This document shows, in pieces, positions 12,122 to 22,907 of a DNA stretch of 64,000 nt. Below the pieces are notes generated by a model. It was not told the origin of the DNA. It saw only the letters and a list, made by a program, of their open reading frames with translations, and made no database searches. Every line of letters starts with the position of its first letter. Within the stretch, counting starts at the first letter, position 1. Made by a program: the position numbers and the translations under genes. Source of the stretch: Oncomelania hupensis. Taxonomy: Eukaryota > Mollusca > Gastropoda > Littorinimorpha > Pomatiopsidae. The stretch is taken from NCBI GenBank assembly GCA_036898135.1, contig CM072511.1:47777581-47841580 (forward strand), written 5' to 3'.

Positions 12122-12798
12122 TGTCACGTTATGACTTAGAGGGAAAAGAAAAGTCCGTTCTGGCGCCTGTGGTGTACATAGTTAGAGTGTGGGATATGAG
12201 AGAGAAGCGGAAGGGAGTGCTAGCTATTCAGCCGGATAGAGAAATTAGACCGAGAAATCCGTGCATAGGGCATATAAACAGAGAGGGAGCTGCAGTATAA
12301 GTTCACCAGAACATTCTACCGAGTTAGTAGGCGGAAAATAAAAAGAAATGTTCGAGAGTCTGTGCAGGGAATGATAAGTTGGTGTCAACTGCCGAAGGGT
12401 GTGAGAGGGAGAATAGTGCCTGCGTTTTTTGGACTAAGAATTTGAGGCCTATTCTAAGTTGTGTGTCGTCCTCGATTGGAGACCCAGCGAAGCCATCGAA
12501 TGGGGTGGATGGATGTCCGAAGTGTGACCCTGAGACCGGCCTGTTGACCACCGACCATTCTTCCTCCTCCGGGTTGTGTTGTTGTTTTGTGTTGTCCCCC
12601 CCGGATCATCACGAGTGGAGGTAGGCAGTCCGTTTTTATTGCTCTAGTTGGCTATGCATTCTCTGGGTGTTTGAATGATGTATATAGGTGTGGAAGACAG
12701 GAGTGAATGTAAGTAGGTATTATCATGAATTTTATTACATTTGTTTACCTTGTGTTTATGATTTTCTTGTTGCATTTTCCGGACTTATATTATATTTG

Positions 12799-14612
12799 GG
12801 ATTTGGAACTGGATAGAAGATCAATGCCAGGAAATAGAGAACAATCTGAACAAGAACAACAGCAAGAAGGCCTACCAGACTGTGAAGCGGCTGACAAGTG
12901 TTAAACAGCCCAAAGTCTCCACTATCCAAAGCAAGTCTGGCATTTGCCTTACAGAAGAACAAGAAGTCTTGGACAGATGGACAGAGTACTGCTCTGACCT
13001 TTACAACCATACACCAAATGGAGACCCATCAGTTCTAGCATGTCCCGAGAGCAGAGAAGAAGAAGAAATCCTCCCAATTCTCCGGGAAGAAGTTGAGGCA
13101 GCAGTGCAATCGCTGAAGAAAGGGAAGTCAGCGGGAGTGGACAACATACCAGCGGAACTGCTACAAGCAGGAGGAGAAGCGATGACTGATGCTCTCACCA
13201 CTATCTGTAACAAGATCTGGCAGAGTGGGGAATGGCCTACACCATGGACCCAGTCGCTTGTCATCACTCTTCCTAAAAAAGGTAACCTTCAGGAGTGTGA
13301 AAACTACCGCACCATCAGCCTCATCAGCCATCCCAGCAAGGTCCTCCTGAAAATAATACTCAACAGGTTGAAACCACAAGCTGAACAAATCATAGCTGAA
13401 GAACAAGCAGGATTCATGGCAGGGCGAAGTACCACTGAACAGATTTTCAACCTCAGAATAATCTGTGAGAAATACCTACAGCACCAACAACATCTATATC
13501 ATGTGTTCATAGACTTCAAGAAGGCATTTGACCGAGTCTGGCATGCAGCTCTATGGGCAACCATGAAAGTGTACAACATCAGCCCTAAAATCATAGAAGT
13601 CATCAAAAGCCTGTATGACAAGGCTACCAGTGCAGTCCTCCATAACAGCGTCATCGGGAACTGGTTCAGAACAACAATCGGTGTGCGTCAAGGATGCCTA
13701 CTCTCTCCAACACTCTTCAACATCTTCCTAGAGCGCATCATGTCAGATGCTCTTGCAGATCACGAAGGCACAGTCAGCATAGGGGGCAGAGCAATCTCCA
13801 ATCTTCGTTTTGCGGATGATATTGATGGATTGGCTGGAGAGGAACAAGAACTTGAACAGCTTGTACAGAGGCTTGACACCACCTCCAGAGCTTATGGAAT
13901 GGAAATAAGTGCAGAGAAGACCAAAATGATGACCAACAACACCAATGGCATCAACACGGACATCAAAGTACAAGGCCAATCCCTCAACACAGTGCACAGC
14001 TTCAAATATTTAGGAGCCATTGTGTCAGACAATGGGTCTCGACAGGAAGTCCTCTCCAGGATCGCACAAACAACTGCTGCCCTGACAAGGTTGAAGCCCA
14101 TTTGGAAAGACAGAACCATCAGTCTACATTCCAAAGTAAGACTGCTGCGATCTCTGGTCATCTCCATCTTCCTATATGCTTGCGAAGCATGGACCCTCAC
14201 AGCAGATCTCCAACGAAGAATACAAAGCATGGAGATGAGGTGTTACAGAAGACTTCTGTGCATTTCCTATACCCAACACATCACCAACGTTGAAGTCCGA
14301 CAGACCATCACACAAGCCATTGGACAACACGATGACCTGCTCACAGTGGTGAAGAAACGGAAACTCCGATGGTATGGCCACGTCACCAGATCATCAGGCC
14401 TTGCAAAGACCATTCTGCAAGGCACAGTGCAAGGAGGTAGAAGAAGGGGGAGACCGAAAAAGAGGTGGGAGGACAACATTCGAGAATGGACTGGTTTGAC
14501 ACTGAGCGAAGCCATGAGGGCTGCTGAGGACAGAGAAAGATGGAGTATGCTGGTTAAGCGATCATCTGTGGTGCCCCTACGACCTTCGGGTTATGGGACA
14601 GGATAGGAATAG
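12799..14612 (+). mobile_element. RTE-like LINE, 5'-truncated, with 12-bp target-site duplication
   Basis: ATATTATATTTG occurs at 12787-12798 and again at 14613-14624, directly after the ACAGGATAGGAATAG tail. The insertion is inside the LTR-like element. The endonuclease part is missing through 5' truncation, as is normal for LINE retrotransposition. This is the best preserved of at least nine copies in the window. Confidence 0.88.
12807..14606 (+). CDS. RTE-like LINE reverse transcriptase, open from truncation point to stop
   Basis: About 600 codons are open without a stop, from NWIEDQCQEIENNL at the truncation point to the stop after RPSGYGTG. Reverse-transcriptase motifs in order: palm motif A HVFIDFKKAFDRVW, motif B VRQGCLLSPTLFN, motif C LRFADDIDG (catalytic aspartates kept), SAEKTKMM, and FKYLGAIVSDNGS. 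The C-terminal part (YACEAWTL..RRIQSMEMRCYRRLL, KLRWYGHVTRSS, RPKKRWEDNIREWTGLT) is the usual tail of this LINE family in molluscs and other invertebrates. The upstream endonuclease domain is absent from this copy, but fragments of it lie at 23690-24530 and 62447-62745. It could not move on its own; intact RT coding and near identity to the 59497 copy suggest recent insertion. Confidence 0.9.
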   Translation, partial: NWIEDQCQEIENNLNKNNSKKAYQTVKRLTSVKQPKVSTIQSKSGICLTEEQEVLDRWTEYCSDLYNHTPNGDPSVLACPESREEEEILPILREEVEAAVQSLKKGKSAGVDNIPAELLQAGGEAMTDALTTICNKIWQSGEWPTPWTQSLVITLPKKGNLQECENYRTISLISHPSKVLLKIILNRLKPQAEQIIAEEQAGFMAGRSTTEQIFNLRIICEKYLQHQQHLYHVFIDFKKAFDRVWHAALWATMKVYNISPKIIEVIKSLYDKATSAVLHNSVIGNWFRTTIGVRQGCLLSPTLFNIFLERIMSDALADHEGTVSIGGRAISNLRFADDIDGLAGEEQELEQLVQRLDTTSRAYGMEISAEKTKMMTNNTNGINTDIKVQGQSLNTVHSFKYLGAIVSDNGSRQEVLSRIAQTTAALTRLKPIWKDRTISLHSKVRLLRSLVISIFLYACEAWTLTADLQRRIQSMEMRCYRRLLCISYTQHITNVEVRQTITQAIGQHDDLLTVVKKRKLRWYGHVTRSSGLAKTILQGTVQGGRRRGRPKKRWEDNIREWTGLTLSEAMRAAEDRERWSMLVKRSSVVPLRPSGYGTG

Positions 14613-15814
14613 ATATTATATTTGAAATGAACGAAGAATTATTATGAATAAGAAGTGCTGTAATGGAATGTAAAACATGTTAAGCCAGTGTGAGACAGTA
14701 ATGAGAGTGTTAAAGAATTTTATTGCATAAAGGAATAATCTTTATTTTTGTGTGCGAAAGCTTGTAGTATGGAATTTAAGAAAATAGTTTGTTAGAAGTG
14801 GTGTAGTCTATAGTATGGCGGTAAGAGAGATAACTGCGGAGCACCCAGGACAGTAAGTGAGGGTATGAGTTAACTCCCCTTACAATAGTCTTTACTCCCA
14901 TTTTGGGTTCGATATTTATTACAGTGCATTTGTCTGGCGGTGGGTGTGAGACCAGGCCCTTACTTTGTGTGGTGGCGTGATGTGGGCGCTGTGGTTGTGG
15001 CTGCTGTCGCTGACCTATCTGGGGTGGAGTCCAGCTCTGCCAGGGTAGCGCGGTGGGCGGTTACCTTACCTTGCTGGTGGGGTTCCTTCACCATCCCCAC
15101 TATTCTCCGCCTCACTCCTCTCCTCCCGAGAGGAGGGTTTGTATTTAGCCATCAAGACTTCATTATATTATATTATCTTCAAGCATATTATTATTCTTCT
15201 TCAGTGCCAGAAAAGTTATATATTGTGTGCACAACCTTTATGAACTATCAACTAACAGAGCATTCTCTGATAGACAGTGATTTAGTTGTGAAGTGACAGT
15301 GAAAAGGACTTTGATGAAAGACTCTTGATTTGAACAATTAGTCAGCCATATACAGACCTAAGACATTACTTGTGTTCGATTCTTATTGTTATTTCATAAC
15401 TGATTCAGCTGCAGAAGTGTATAATCTTTTCCATTTGGGAAAACCGTGTTGCAATAATTGAAATATTCATTGTTTTGCTTTGAATTCTGCCTTTTTCAAA
15501 ATATTGTATTGCATTTCGTTGTTTCATTGATTTCATTTTGCGATTCTGTTCATATTTCATCGTTATATGATTTCATGTTTTGTTTTCACATCATCCTTGT
15601 CCATCCATGTTTTGATTGCTGCGGGTACGGGTATAGTGGGAAAGGAAGGGAAGGGAAGGGGAGGATTATTGGTTGTGTGATTGAATAAAAGAATTGGTTG
15701 TCTCGTTCACCTCTGAGTTGTGTTAGTCATTTGGTCGGGTGGGTATCCTCTAGTGTTAGCACTAACAAATGTACACCACACCCAGACCCAGTCCGAGTGT
15801 GTCGTGACATATAG

Positions 15815-15907
15815 AACCTTTATTTTAATGTCCAGAAGTGGAAAGTGATGCATTAAGGTAGAAACAACCCCAAAATAGAATATTTTATGAAAACTGGAAT
15901 GAATTCC
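15815..15907 (+). pseudogene. CR1-like LINE remnant, copy 1 resumed after the LTR-like insertion
   Basis: After the second TATAG the frame resumes as QKWKVMH, stop, GRNNPKIEYF. This is the block that normally follows the palm motif and directly continues the segment ending at 12121. It confirms that the LTR-like element inserted into this LINE. Confidence 0.65.
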
Positions 15908-16960
15908 CATTCATCCTAGATAACGGGAAACCAGTGGATGTTATTTACTTAGATTTTATAAAAACATTTGACACAGTTCCACACCAAAGGTTACTTATTA
16001 AAATGCAGTTGTATGGTATTATTATTGCTGGCAATGTACTTGGATCTCAGAATTTTAATCTGGAAGGTCACAGGTAGTTTAAATAGGGTCATCCCATTCA
16101 TCAAATATACCTGTTTTAAGCGGAATCCCTCAAGGTAGCATTTTAGGACCCATTCTATTCACCCTCTTTTCTTTATAAATGATTTACCAGACTATGTTGA
16201 AAGTATGCACAGTTTTTGCTGCCGATACGAAAATGTATGATAAGCTAGAGATCACGTGACACTGCAGAAAGATTTGAGTAAATTGCAAGAATGGTCGGAT
16301 TTATGGAATCAGAAGTGCAAAGTGATGCATATCCTATCCTATAACTCGGAGGACGTAGGGGCACCACAGATGATCGTTTAACCAGCATACTCCATCTTTC
16401 GATGCATATAGGTAGAAAAATGAATATTTTATGAGAACTGGAAATGATAATGAAATGAAAATGTTCAAACATGCATAAAAGAGAAAGACCTAGGTATGTG
16501 TTTGATAGTAGCTTATGTTTTGATCAGCACATCCAAAAGCAATCATTAAGGTAAATCAGATGATTGGAGTCATAAAAAGGTCCTTAGCATTTCTGGACAA
16601 ACATAGTTTTAACACTGTATTTAAGGAGTTGGTCCGACTGCATGTTGAATAAGGCAATGTCATTTGGTCACCGTTTTTAAAGCGACAGTTGGCCGCGATT
16701 GAATGAGTACAACGAAGAGTCATAAAGATTCTGCCAGAGTGTGAAAACATTACATGTATCGAAAGGCTGGGACATTTGAATTTGCCAACACTCAAGGGAA
16801 GAAGAATTAAAGGGGATTTGATTCAGCTGTACAAACTATTTCATGGGATAGACCAAGTAAAATTTCAGCAATTATGTCAGCTAAACAGTAACTTTACTTG
16901 ACAAGGAGTCAAATGTGTATAATTGGGGTCTCGTATAGATCGCCTAGCTGTAGTGAGGAA
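15908..16960 (+). pseudogene. CR1-like LINE reverse transcriptase remnant, copy 2
   Basis: It starts with the motif A region (NGKPVDVIYLDFIKTFDTVP), passes through a broken catalytic region (AADTKMYDKL, expected ADDTK), and ends in the C-terminal block (GRRIKGDLIQLYKLFHGIDQ in shifted frames). It follows copy 1 head to tail, so the motif order along the DNA is scrambled. A 68-bp RTE fragment interrupts it at 16333-16400. Confidence 0.7.
16333..16400 (-). mobile_element. 68-bp RTE-like LINE insertion with 9-bp target-site duplication
   Basis: The segment reads, in minus sense, as the last ~68 bases of the RTE-like family (GAAAGATGGAGTATGCTGG ... ATAGGATAGG). GATGCATAT at 16324-16332 and 16401-16409 flanks it. 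The host sequence is the CR1-like LINE block KCKVMH...GR, which is continuous once the insert is removed. It is an extreme 5' truncation. Confidence 0.9.
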
Positions 16961-16963
16961 GAA

Positions 16964-17735
16964 AACGGGACAGTTAATAGAGAAATTGAGCGTGCGTTCG
17001 TAATGATGAGAATAGCGTAAGCCTATCGTTTCGAGAACTACTTTTTGTCTTGACGTCACAGCTTTTTGCGCAGTGCAAAGGTTAAAGGGCGTGGGTTACG
17101 GCTGTCTGGCCTAGTTGGCTTACGAGTGACCGTGAGAAACGGGATTTATACGAACGCTGAAATCGTAAGTAGTTTGTATCGACATTTGTAATTTTTCAAC
17201 TGTAATGTATTATTTTCTCGATAGTTCATTGTCTTAGGAATGAAGTTATCATAACTTTTGGTTGATGTGTTAGTGAGGAAAGTGTTTTTACAGATCTACA
17301 CGCAACCAACTCGAATGTCTTGTTTAGAGTGACATGGCGGCCATGATCATGTAGGCTGATTAGGTTTTGCTGATGGAACTGACCAGTGTTGTTAACAGTA
17401 AACTGACGTGGTAATTCACTCATACAAATTTCAAGATCGATGATAAGCCTAGTCAGGCTACTTATAGGAGTTTAAGACTAGCATGTAGTAGTAGTAGGCC
17501 TACTACTCGTAACAACAGACGAACAGTATCAGTATGAGTAGTACCAGTAGTAGGCCTAGTTGTATACGGACAGTATATAAGGACTTGCGCTCAATCCCTC
17601 TTTCTAAAGTACGTATCATTTTCGTAGTCGTAGGGTACTAATTTGCATTTACTGTAGTAATACACCAACGATGCTCTACGGCTACGTTACGGAAAGCAAT
17701 TACGAACGCACGTTCAATTTCTCTAATGTCTTGAT
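16964..17735. mobile_element. Unclassified element with ~30-70 bp imperfect inverted ends
   Basis: The left part near 16966-17035 (AGAGAAATTGAGCGTGCGTT) and the right part near 17665-17730 (reverse complement of AGAGAAATTGAACGTGCGTT) are inverted copies. The similarity then decays inward over about 40 bases. The segment sits between two CR1-like remnants. It includes a CpG-containing, GC-richer part (17040-17170, TGACGTCA at 17053). No transposase frame is visible. Probably a MITE. Confidence 0.45.
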
Positions 17736-17769
17736 CAAAAAGCTTTTTGAAGTCCATGGGAGGGGGGGG

Positions 17770-18767
17770 GGAGAGGGGGGAAGGTGCTGATGACACAAAA
17801 GCATATGCAGATATTGATGAAAGTGAGGAGTCTAAGGAGAGAATGCAGAAATGCATTGACAAGTTGGTTGAATGGATGGAAACAGGGCTGCTTAAATTTA
17901 ATAGTGAAAATGTAAGGTGTTGCATCTGGGCAAAAATAATCTTAAGCATGGGTATTGCATGAGTGATGGTAAAGAAAGGAGTAAGATTTAAACGAATTGT
18001 ACTGTGAGGAATCTTGGAGTGATTGTGGATACAGAGAATCACATTGACTGATTGAGAGTACTATTGTTATTAAGAAAGCCCACAAAATATCAGCTCTGTT
18101 TGTAAGAATCATAAGTAATAAATCCAAGGACATCATGGGCCCCCTCTTTAAGGTTTTTATACATCCCATCTTGGAGTTTGCTAACCCCATCTGGTGTTCA
18201 TACGTAAGGAGGCATGTTGACTTGATTGAGGGGGTCCAGAGCAGATTCACCAGAAAGATATGTGGAATGTCAGGACTCTTCTACGAGGAGAGATTGATGT
18301 CAGTAAGGTTGCCCATTATAGAGTATATGAGAGGGTGGGGTGATTTAATCAAAAATTTTAAAATTGTGCACAGTTTTTATGATCTTTTAAGTTTACCACT
18401 TCTCTTTTAAATTTTAATGATGCTGGTATAACATGAGGCCACAAATTTAAACTTACAAAAACTTTTAATAATACTAGCAAATTTAAGCAGTATTTTATTA
18501 ATAGAATCGTAACCTCTTGAAATAACCTGACTGCCGATGACTGTGGATGCTAAATCACTTGACTGTGGATGCTAAATCACTCACACAACATGTTCAAAGA
18601 ACTGTATAGACAGGTTATTTAACTTAAGGATAGCATCTACTCCACCAATTTGGAGTATAAAAGTTTTCTAAATTGGTAGGCACTGTGGTCAAAGGTCTGG
18701 GTCTTGATAACCTCATCAAGATTTAATATCATCTGGAGCCAAATATGCTGAACTATGCTATGCTATA
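17770..18767 (+). pseudogene. CR1-like LINE remnant, copy 3, with (CTATG)n-type tail
   Basis: Starts at the catalytic palm motif (ADDTKAYADIDESEESKERM), then LVEWMETGLLKFNSENV. In shifted frames it continues with KAHKISALFVRIISNKSKDI and VFIHPILEFANPIWCSYVR, RFTRKICGMSGLFYEERL, HKFKLTKTFNN and a 3' tail AACTATGCTATGCTATAACC. The thumb-region motif ILEFANPIW matches the usual LEYA.P.W of CR1/Jockey elements. At least three frame breaks. Confidence 0.75.
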
Positions 18768-18814
18768 ACCCCAAAAGATGTTAGCAGTTAACTATATAGT
18801 AGGACAAATATATA

Positions 18815-19030
18815 AGAATATATTCCTATGTAAATATGGTTGTTGAAAACTGGAATGCCTTCCCAATCAACACAAAATTAGCAAAAAATGTAAATTCATT
18901 CAAGAACCCTCTGGACAGAGATCCCAAATTTCTAGTGAAGATTAAAGAATATGACGATTATGACATTTATGATTTAGTCTAAATTGCGCTAGCGTGATCC
19001 TCACTTGAAAGTATGAAAGTATGTAAGATA
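18815..19030 (+). pseudogene. CR1-like LINE C-terminal fragment
   Basis: VVENWNAFPINTKLAKNVNS then FKNPLDRDPKF followed by an acidic stretch and a stop near 18980. ENWN.LP...N.FK..LD is the standard end of CR1/Jockey-like polyproteins. Separate from copy 3, since it follows that copy's tail. Confidence 0.7.
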
Positions 19031-20107
19031 GGCCGCGAGGCCTAAAGCAAAAAGATAAACCCTCTTAACTCTCTTAACTACTAAATTAATCAAGTATAAA
19101 TAAGCAGCACCAATTTAACACCTATTACTACAGTAATAGTACTAGTAACACTAACAGTACTAGAGTTCAATGTTAGAATTTATCATCGTCATAATATGCT
19201 ATGAAAACAAACATTCAATTGCTTAATGTGTGTCCGATATTGTATTTAATACTGTACCCTTTTTTTTGTTTTGCTTCCCTGATCGTCGCTTAAACGGCGT
19301 TTCTTTGAGATTGTTCCTTCCATTTCTCCCATTCTTCTTTCGATACCCACGTTGTGTTTTCTACACCGGAAGTTCTCTTAGAAATAGAAAAAGCAATGAG
19401 CGCAAGGGAGATAACGCTTATTGTTCACTTGTGTGCTGTCCGAGTTTTAAAAAAAAAAAAAGAAAGAAAGAAAGTAAAAACGATAAAAAAGAATACAGAT
19501 GAGGGAGAAAAAAATGTGACGAAAACAAGTAAAAAACCATAGACAATTGGATTCCACACTCATATCGACTTCGAGACGCACAAAAATAGCAAAAATAATG
19601 GAATTATGTTATTTATTTGTTCATTGTCATTTTAGAAAGCACCATTATTGCATTTCATTCAAAGTTACAACACACCAAGCAAACGGATACCTTTTCTTTT
19701 TCACATTGCTGGGTGTACTAAAAGAATAAAATAATAATAATAAATAAATGTACAATGGTGTCTTTCTTCTGAGCAATAATTGTCAGAAATTCAATATATA
19801 GGCAACTTAATTTATTAGGTTTTTGAAACGTACGGTCTGTAAACAACAATATAATAATAATAATAATATGTCAATCATAACCTGCCCTAGTTAACAATAG
19901 ATCAAAGCTCTTTAAAAATATAAATAACTTGAAAATCAATTTTAAAAAATCTTAACTACATGTCCACATATAAAAAATGCATTCAAAATAATACTGAATT
20001 GAAAATTAAAGTGTGTCTAGCTGGGGTTGAGATAAAAAAATGTTAGATGAAATCTGAAAGGGATCATACATTTTTGTTGTGTCTAAAATGTGCAAAATGT
20101 AAATGTT
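19031..20107. other. Non-coding stretch, no feature recognised
   Basis: AT-rich sequence with short (TAA)n runs near 19727 and 19850 and an A/G-rich run at 19449-19500. I see no exon with splice borders and no repeat boundary. Confidence 0.5.
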
Positions 20108-20115
20108 AAGGTCAT

Positions 20116-20388
20116 AGTGGTAAAAAAACTGAAACTCCAATGGTATGGCCATGTCACCAGATCATCAGGTCTTGCAAAGACCATCCTGCAAGGCACAGCC
20201 CAAGGAGGTAGAAGAAGAGGGAGACCGAAAAAGAGGTGGGAGGACAACATTCGAGAATGGACTGGTTTGACACTGAGAGAAACAATCAGGGTTGCTGAGG
20301 ACAGGGAAAGATGGAGTACACTGGTTAAACGATCATCTGTGGTGCCACTACGACTTCCGAGTTGCGGGCTATGATGATGATGATGATG
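20116..20388 (+). mobile_element. RTE-like LINE 3' fragment with (ATG)n tail and 8-bp target-site duplication
   Basis: An open fragment (KLKLQWYGHVTRSSGLAKT to VPLRLPSCGL) ending in GGGCTATGATGATGATGATG. AAGGTCAT at 20108-20115 and 20389-20396 flanks it. The tail is a trinucleotide repeat, unlike the (AGGAT)n tail of other copies. Confidence 0.85.
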
Positions 20389-20396
20389 AAGGTCAT

Positions 20397-21160
20397 TGGC
20401 TATAACAGCAAATGACTTATCTCCCTTAAAATTCAGGTGCTGGCAGGCAGATTTCGCTGAAAGTAACGAACATAGTCCAAAGTCAACAAAAAATGTGTGT
20501 AGAAGTCTAGAACACAAGTAGTAGGTGTCTCAGCTAAAGAGAGGGCACTGCAGTTTTATTGATAACACCTTGGATATGATTCTTGTTTGATGCTGTCCTC
20601 CGTGGAATGAGAGATGGAAAGAAAGGTCTATCTCCTCTTCTCTGCTGCCAATAATTTGCAAATGTTGACATATGCCATAAATACATATGGCCATTTGCTT
20701 GTGTTCGCAGCTCGTCAGTGTATCAGCTGGATTTGCTGACAATCAATTGAGACCACAGGTGTTGGTTAGTAGATTAAAGTCACGCGTCACATGAGCGAAT
20801 AGGGGACTGGGAAGGGAGAGGGGGGGGGGGGAATCGGGAGTATGCCAAGGTGTTGTTGTAAATTAACCAAGATCAATACTGTTGTGTAAGGTGATGCTTG
20901 CACCATGACGTTATCAGGGAGGCCAATGGCTCTTTCAGCTACTTACAGCCTTACCTGAGAGCTTACACTGCAATAATTTGAATTATTGGACTTCTATAAT
21001 TATATTGTATCTAGAGTAAAAGTGTGAACATTTGAGGTCAGGATCACTGTAATTCTAATAGACAGTAAGACGCAAATTACACTTAAAATTTAGAAATAAA
21101 ATGCATACACACAAAATATTTGTGTCACCCTCATGAATGAAATTTGTGCTTCTTTCTCAG
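20397..21160. other. Intergenic stretch, nothing recognised
   Basis: A poly-G run (20819-20831) is the only structure. No exon or repeat boundary identified. Confidence 0.4.
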
Positions 21161-21171
21161 CAGAAGTATAC

Positions 21172-21625
21172 AGCATAATGTAACCTGTGGAAAAATGCAC
21201 TCTTTTCCCCTCTTTCTCTCCTTAGTAGTGGTACCAGCATGTGTACTGAAGGTAGCCCTTGCAGTCCCAGTAGGCCTATCTCTCTCTCACTCTCTCCCTC
21301 TCCCCATCCCTCTCTTTCTCCCGTTGAGTGGCCTAGCCAGCTGATAAGCAGATTCCCACCTTTTTTTAAAAAAGTCTTTGTGTGGGTCAGTCTGATGTAG
21401 TAATTTTAGTTGTAAATTGATAAGAATTATGATTTGGCCATTAAATGCAAGGTGTTGATACTATTAGGTAGGGTTCATATATAGATTATTTATGATGTAA
21501 GAGTAAAGTTAAAGTTAGAAGGAGGATGTGAATTTTATGTTAAGGACTATAGTTTGTGTGGAAGTTTTCCTGGTAAGCGATGCGGGCCTCCTTTTAATAG
21601 TCTGTAGTGCCAGAGCTTCTTTCTT
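21172..21625 (+). repeat. Dispersed repeat, copy A (second copy at 53693-54118, inverted)
   Basis: From TGTAACCTGTGGAAAAATGC, through a (TCTC)-rich pyrimidine tract, GAGTGGCCTAGCCAGCTGAT, GGTCAGTCTGATGTAGTAAT and on to CTTCTTTCTTTTCCC. The part after the pyrimidine tract is matched by the reverse complement of 53693-54010. The first ~50 bases are also the unit forming the palindrome at 55158-55295. Family unknown; possibly an LTR or LINE untranslated region. Confidence 0.6.
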
Positions 21626-22194
21626 TTCCCTCTCTGGTATCCCCACACCTAACACACGGTTCCAGAAACACCACAGTGTAGAAACGAACAGGCTCAGTGA
21701 ATATCGAATTATGGGTTTTTCTCCTTGGAGGGAAAACTTCTCCCCTATTATGAGGATGCGCCGGTGCTGAACCACTGTATGGCAAGATATGACTGAAGCC
21801 ACCATGGTTACATAGGGGTCCGTCACCCTGAGGTTGTTTGCTTGTAAATAAAATGGGCCAAGAAATGGACAGAAATGGCTCCTGGTTTCCTCCTTCTTCT
21901 CCTCCTCCTTCCTCTGCGGACCCCTTCTGCCGCACCATCTCTCCCTATCCTTTCACAATAACATCACCCACAGTATCAGAAAATAGAAACTACACCACCT
22001 ACCAACTGAATGCATCTGCCTGTGTACATTAATTTGGTCTTATAAATTAACTACACTGAGCAGTTATATGGAATGGTGTGAATGTAACTTATGTTTTGCA
22101 TATTATGTTAATTTCTCTTTGGTGTAATACATTTTTCCTCTTTTATATCGGCTGAAAGTCTCTTAGGACTTATCGCACCACTATACACTTAAAA

Positions 22195-22330
22195 AGAACC
22201 ACTAGACTGATGGAAACAGATGGCGAGTGCGCACTGCCACTTAAATTTGAAGCACCCGAGATTGAACTCAAGCTCCGATACATGAGCTTCATGTTTTACT
22301 GACTGAGCTGCTCTGCTACAGCAACAAATA
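22195..22330 (-). mobile_element. Possible tRNA-derived SINE head
   Basis: On the minus strand, GTAGCAGAGCAGCTCAGTCA resembles a pol III A box, and GAGTTCAATCTCGGGTGC about 45 bases on resembles a B box (consensus GGTTCAANNCC). The segment does not fold cleanly as a tRNA, so a SINE head is the best guess. Confidence 0.4.
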
Positions 22331-22907
22331 TATGGATTACAGTTTTCAAATTATAAATCGTCCATACTAAAAAAAAAAAGTCAATTGTGATATAGAACTG
22401 TGCACATTTTCTACCCTTGCCATATCCTTGTCAAGGACTGAAGCTGGTGTGCTTGTCCTTACAAGCTAGAACCAGTTTTGACATCATGGATGCCATATTG
22501 ACAGATTGCAATATTGCAAGCTCAAGTAACAGTTCTGTGGTTGCTAGTTGCTTTCAAATAGGATATATATGGCACTTTTTTTTCATTCTTAGTATAGTAA
22601 TGATGACATCTTCAGCTATTACATGCATGTGAGTCGATAGCACACATATAATTGTCACATGAGAAAGCTTTCAGAAATCAGTTGTCTGATGAATTTTACT
22701 ATTCATGAAACAATGACCTGATGTAAAGCGCAATCACTGCATCTCGCTTAAACACACAAGTGCACATGCCCTGAGCAGAATTAAACACATCCTTGGAGTT
22801 TAATCCTTAGATCATCATGACACAAGGACAGAAGCTCATGTGCTTTTCCTGACAGCCGGCCTCTTGGTACCAATGAGGACTTTTGGGACAAAGCACTAAA
22901 GGCGATA

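Larger units (their letters stand above)
12122..15809. mobile_element. LTR-like element (TGTCACG...CGTGACA) with 5-bp target-site duplication
   Basis: The element begins TGTCACG and ends CGTGACA and is flanked by TATAG at 12117-12121 and 15810-15814. It interrupts a CR1-like LINE, whose sequence resumes on the far side. Removing the nested RTE copy leaves about 1.86 kb. CATATAAACAG (near 12270) could be a TATA box and GAATAAAAG (near 15685) a polyadenylation signal. TG...CA ends and a 5-bp duplication suit a Gypsy-type solo LTR. However, TATA and AATAAA are unusually far apart for an LTR, so a non-autonomous LTR derivative is possible. No protein-coding capacity of its own is seen. Confidence 0.6.

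Noticed and set aside
12756..14515. Numerous minus-strand frames antisense to RTE copies, for example 14515-14267 and equivalents at 38.4 and 60.2 kb
   Set aside because: They recur at every RTE copy because the antisense of the LINE coding region is open; they are shadows.
9810..22900. Search for the first NOL6 exon
   Set aside because: No minus-strand segment with a start codon, donor in the right phase and the expected LYKEPT-like block was found, so no 5' end is claimed.
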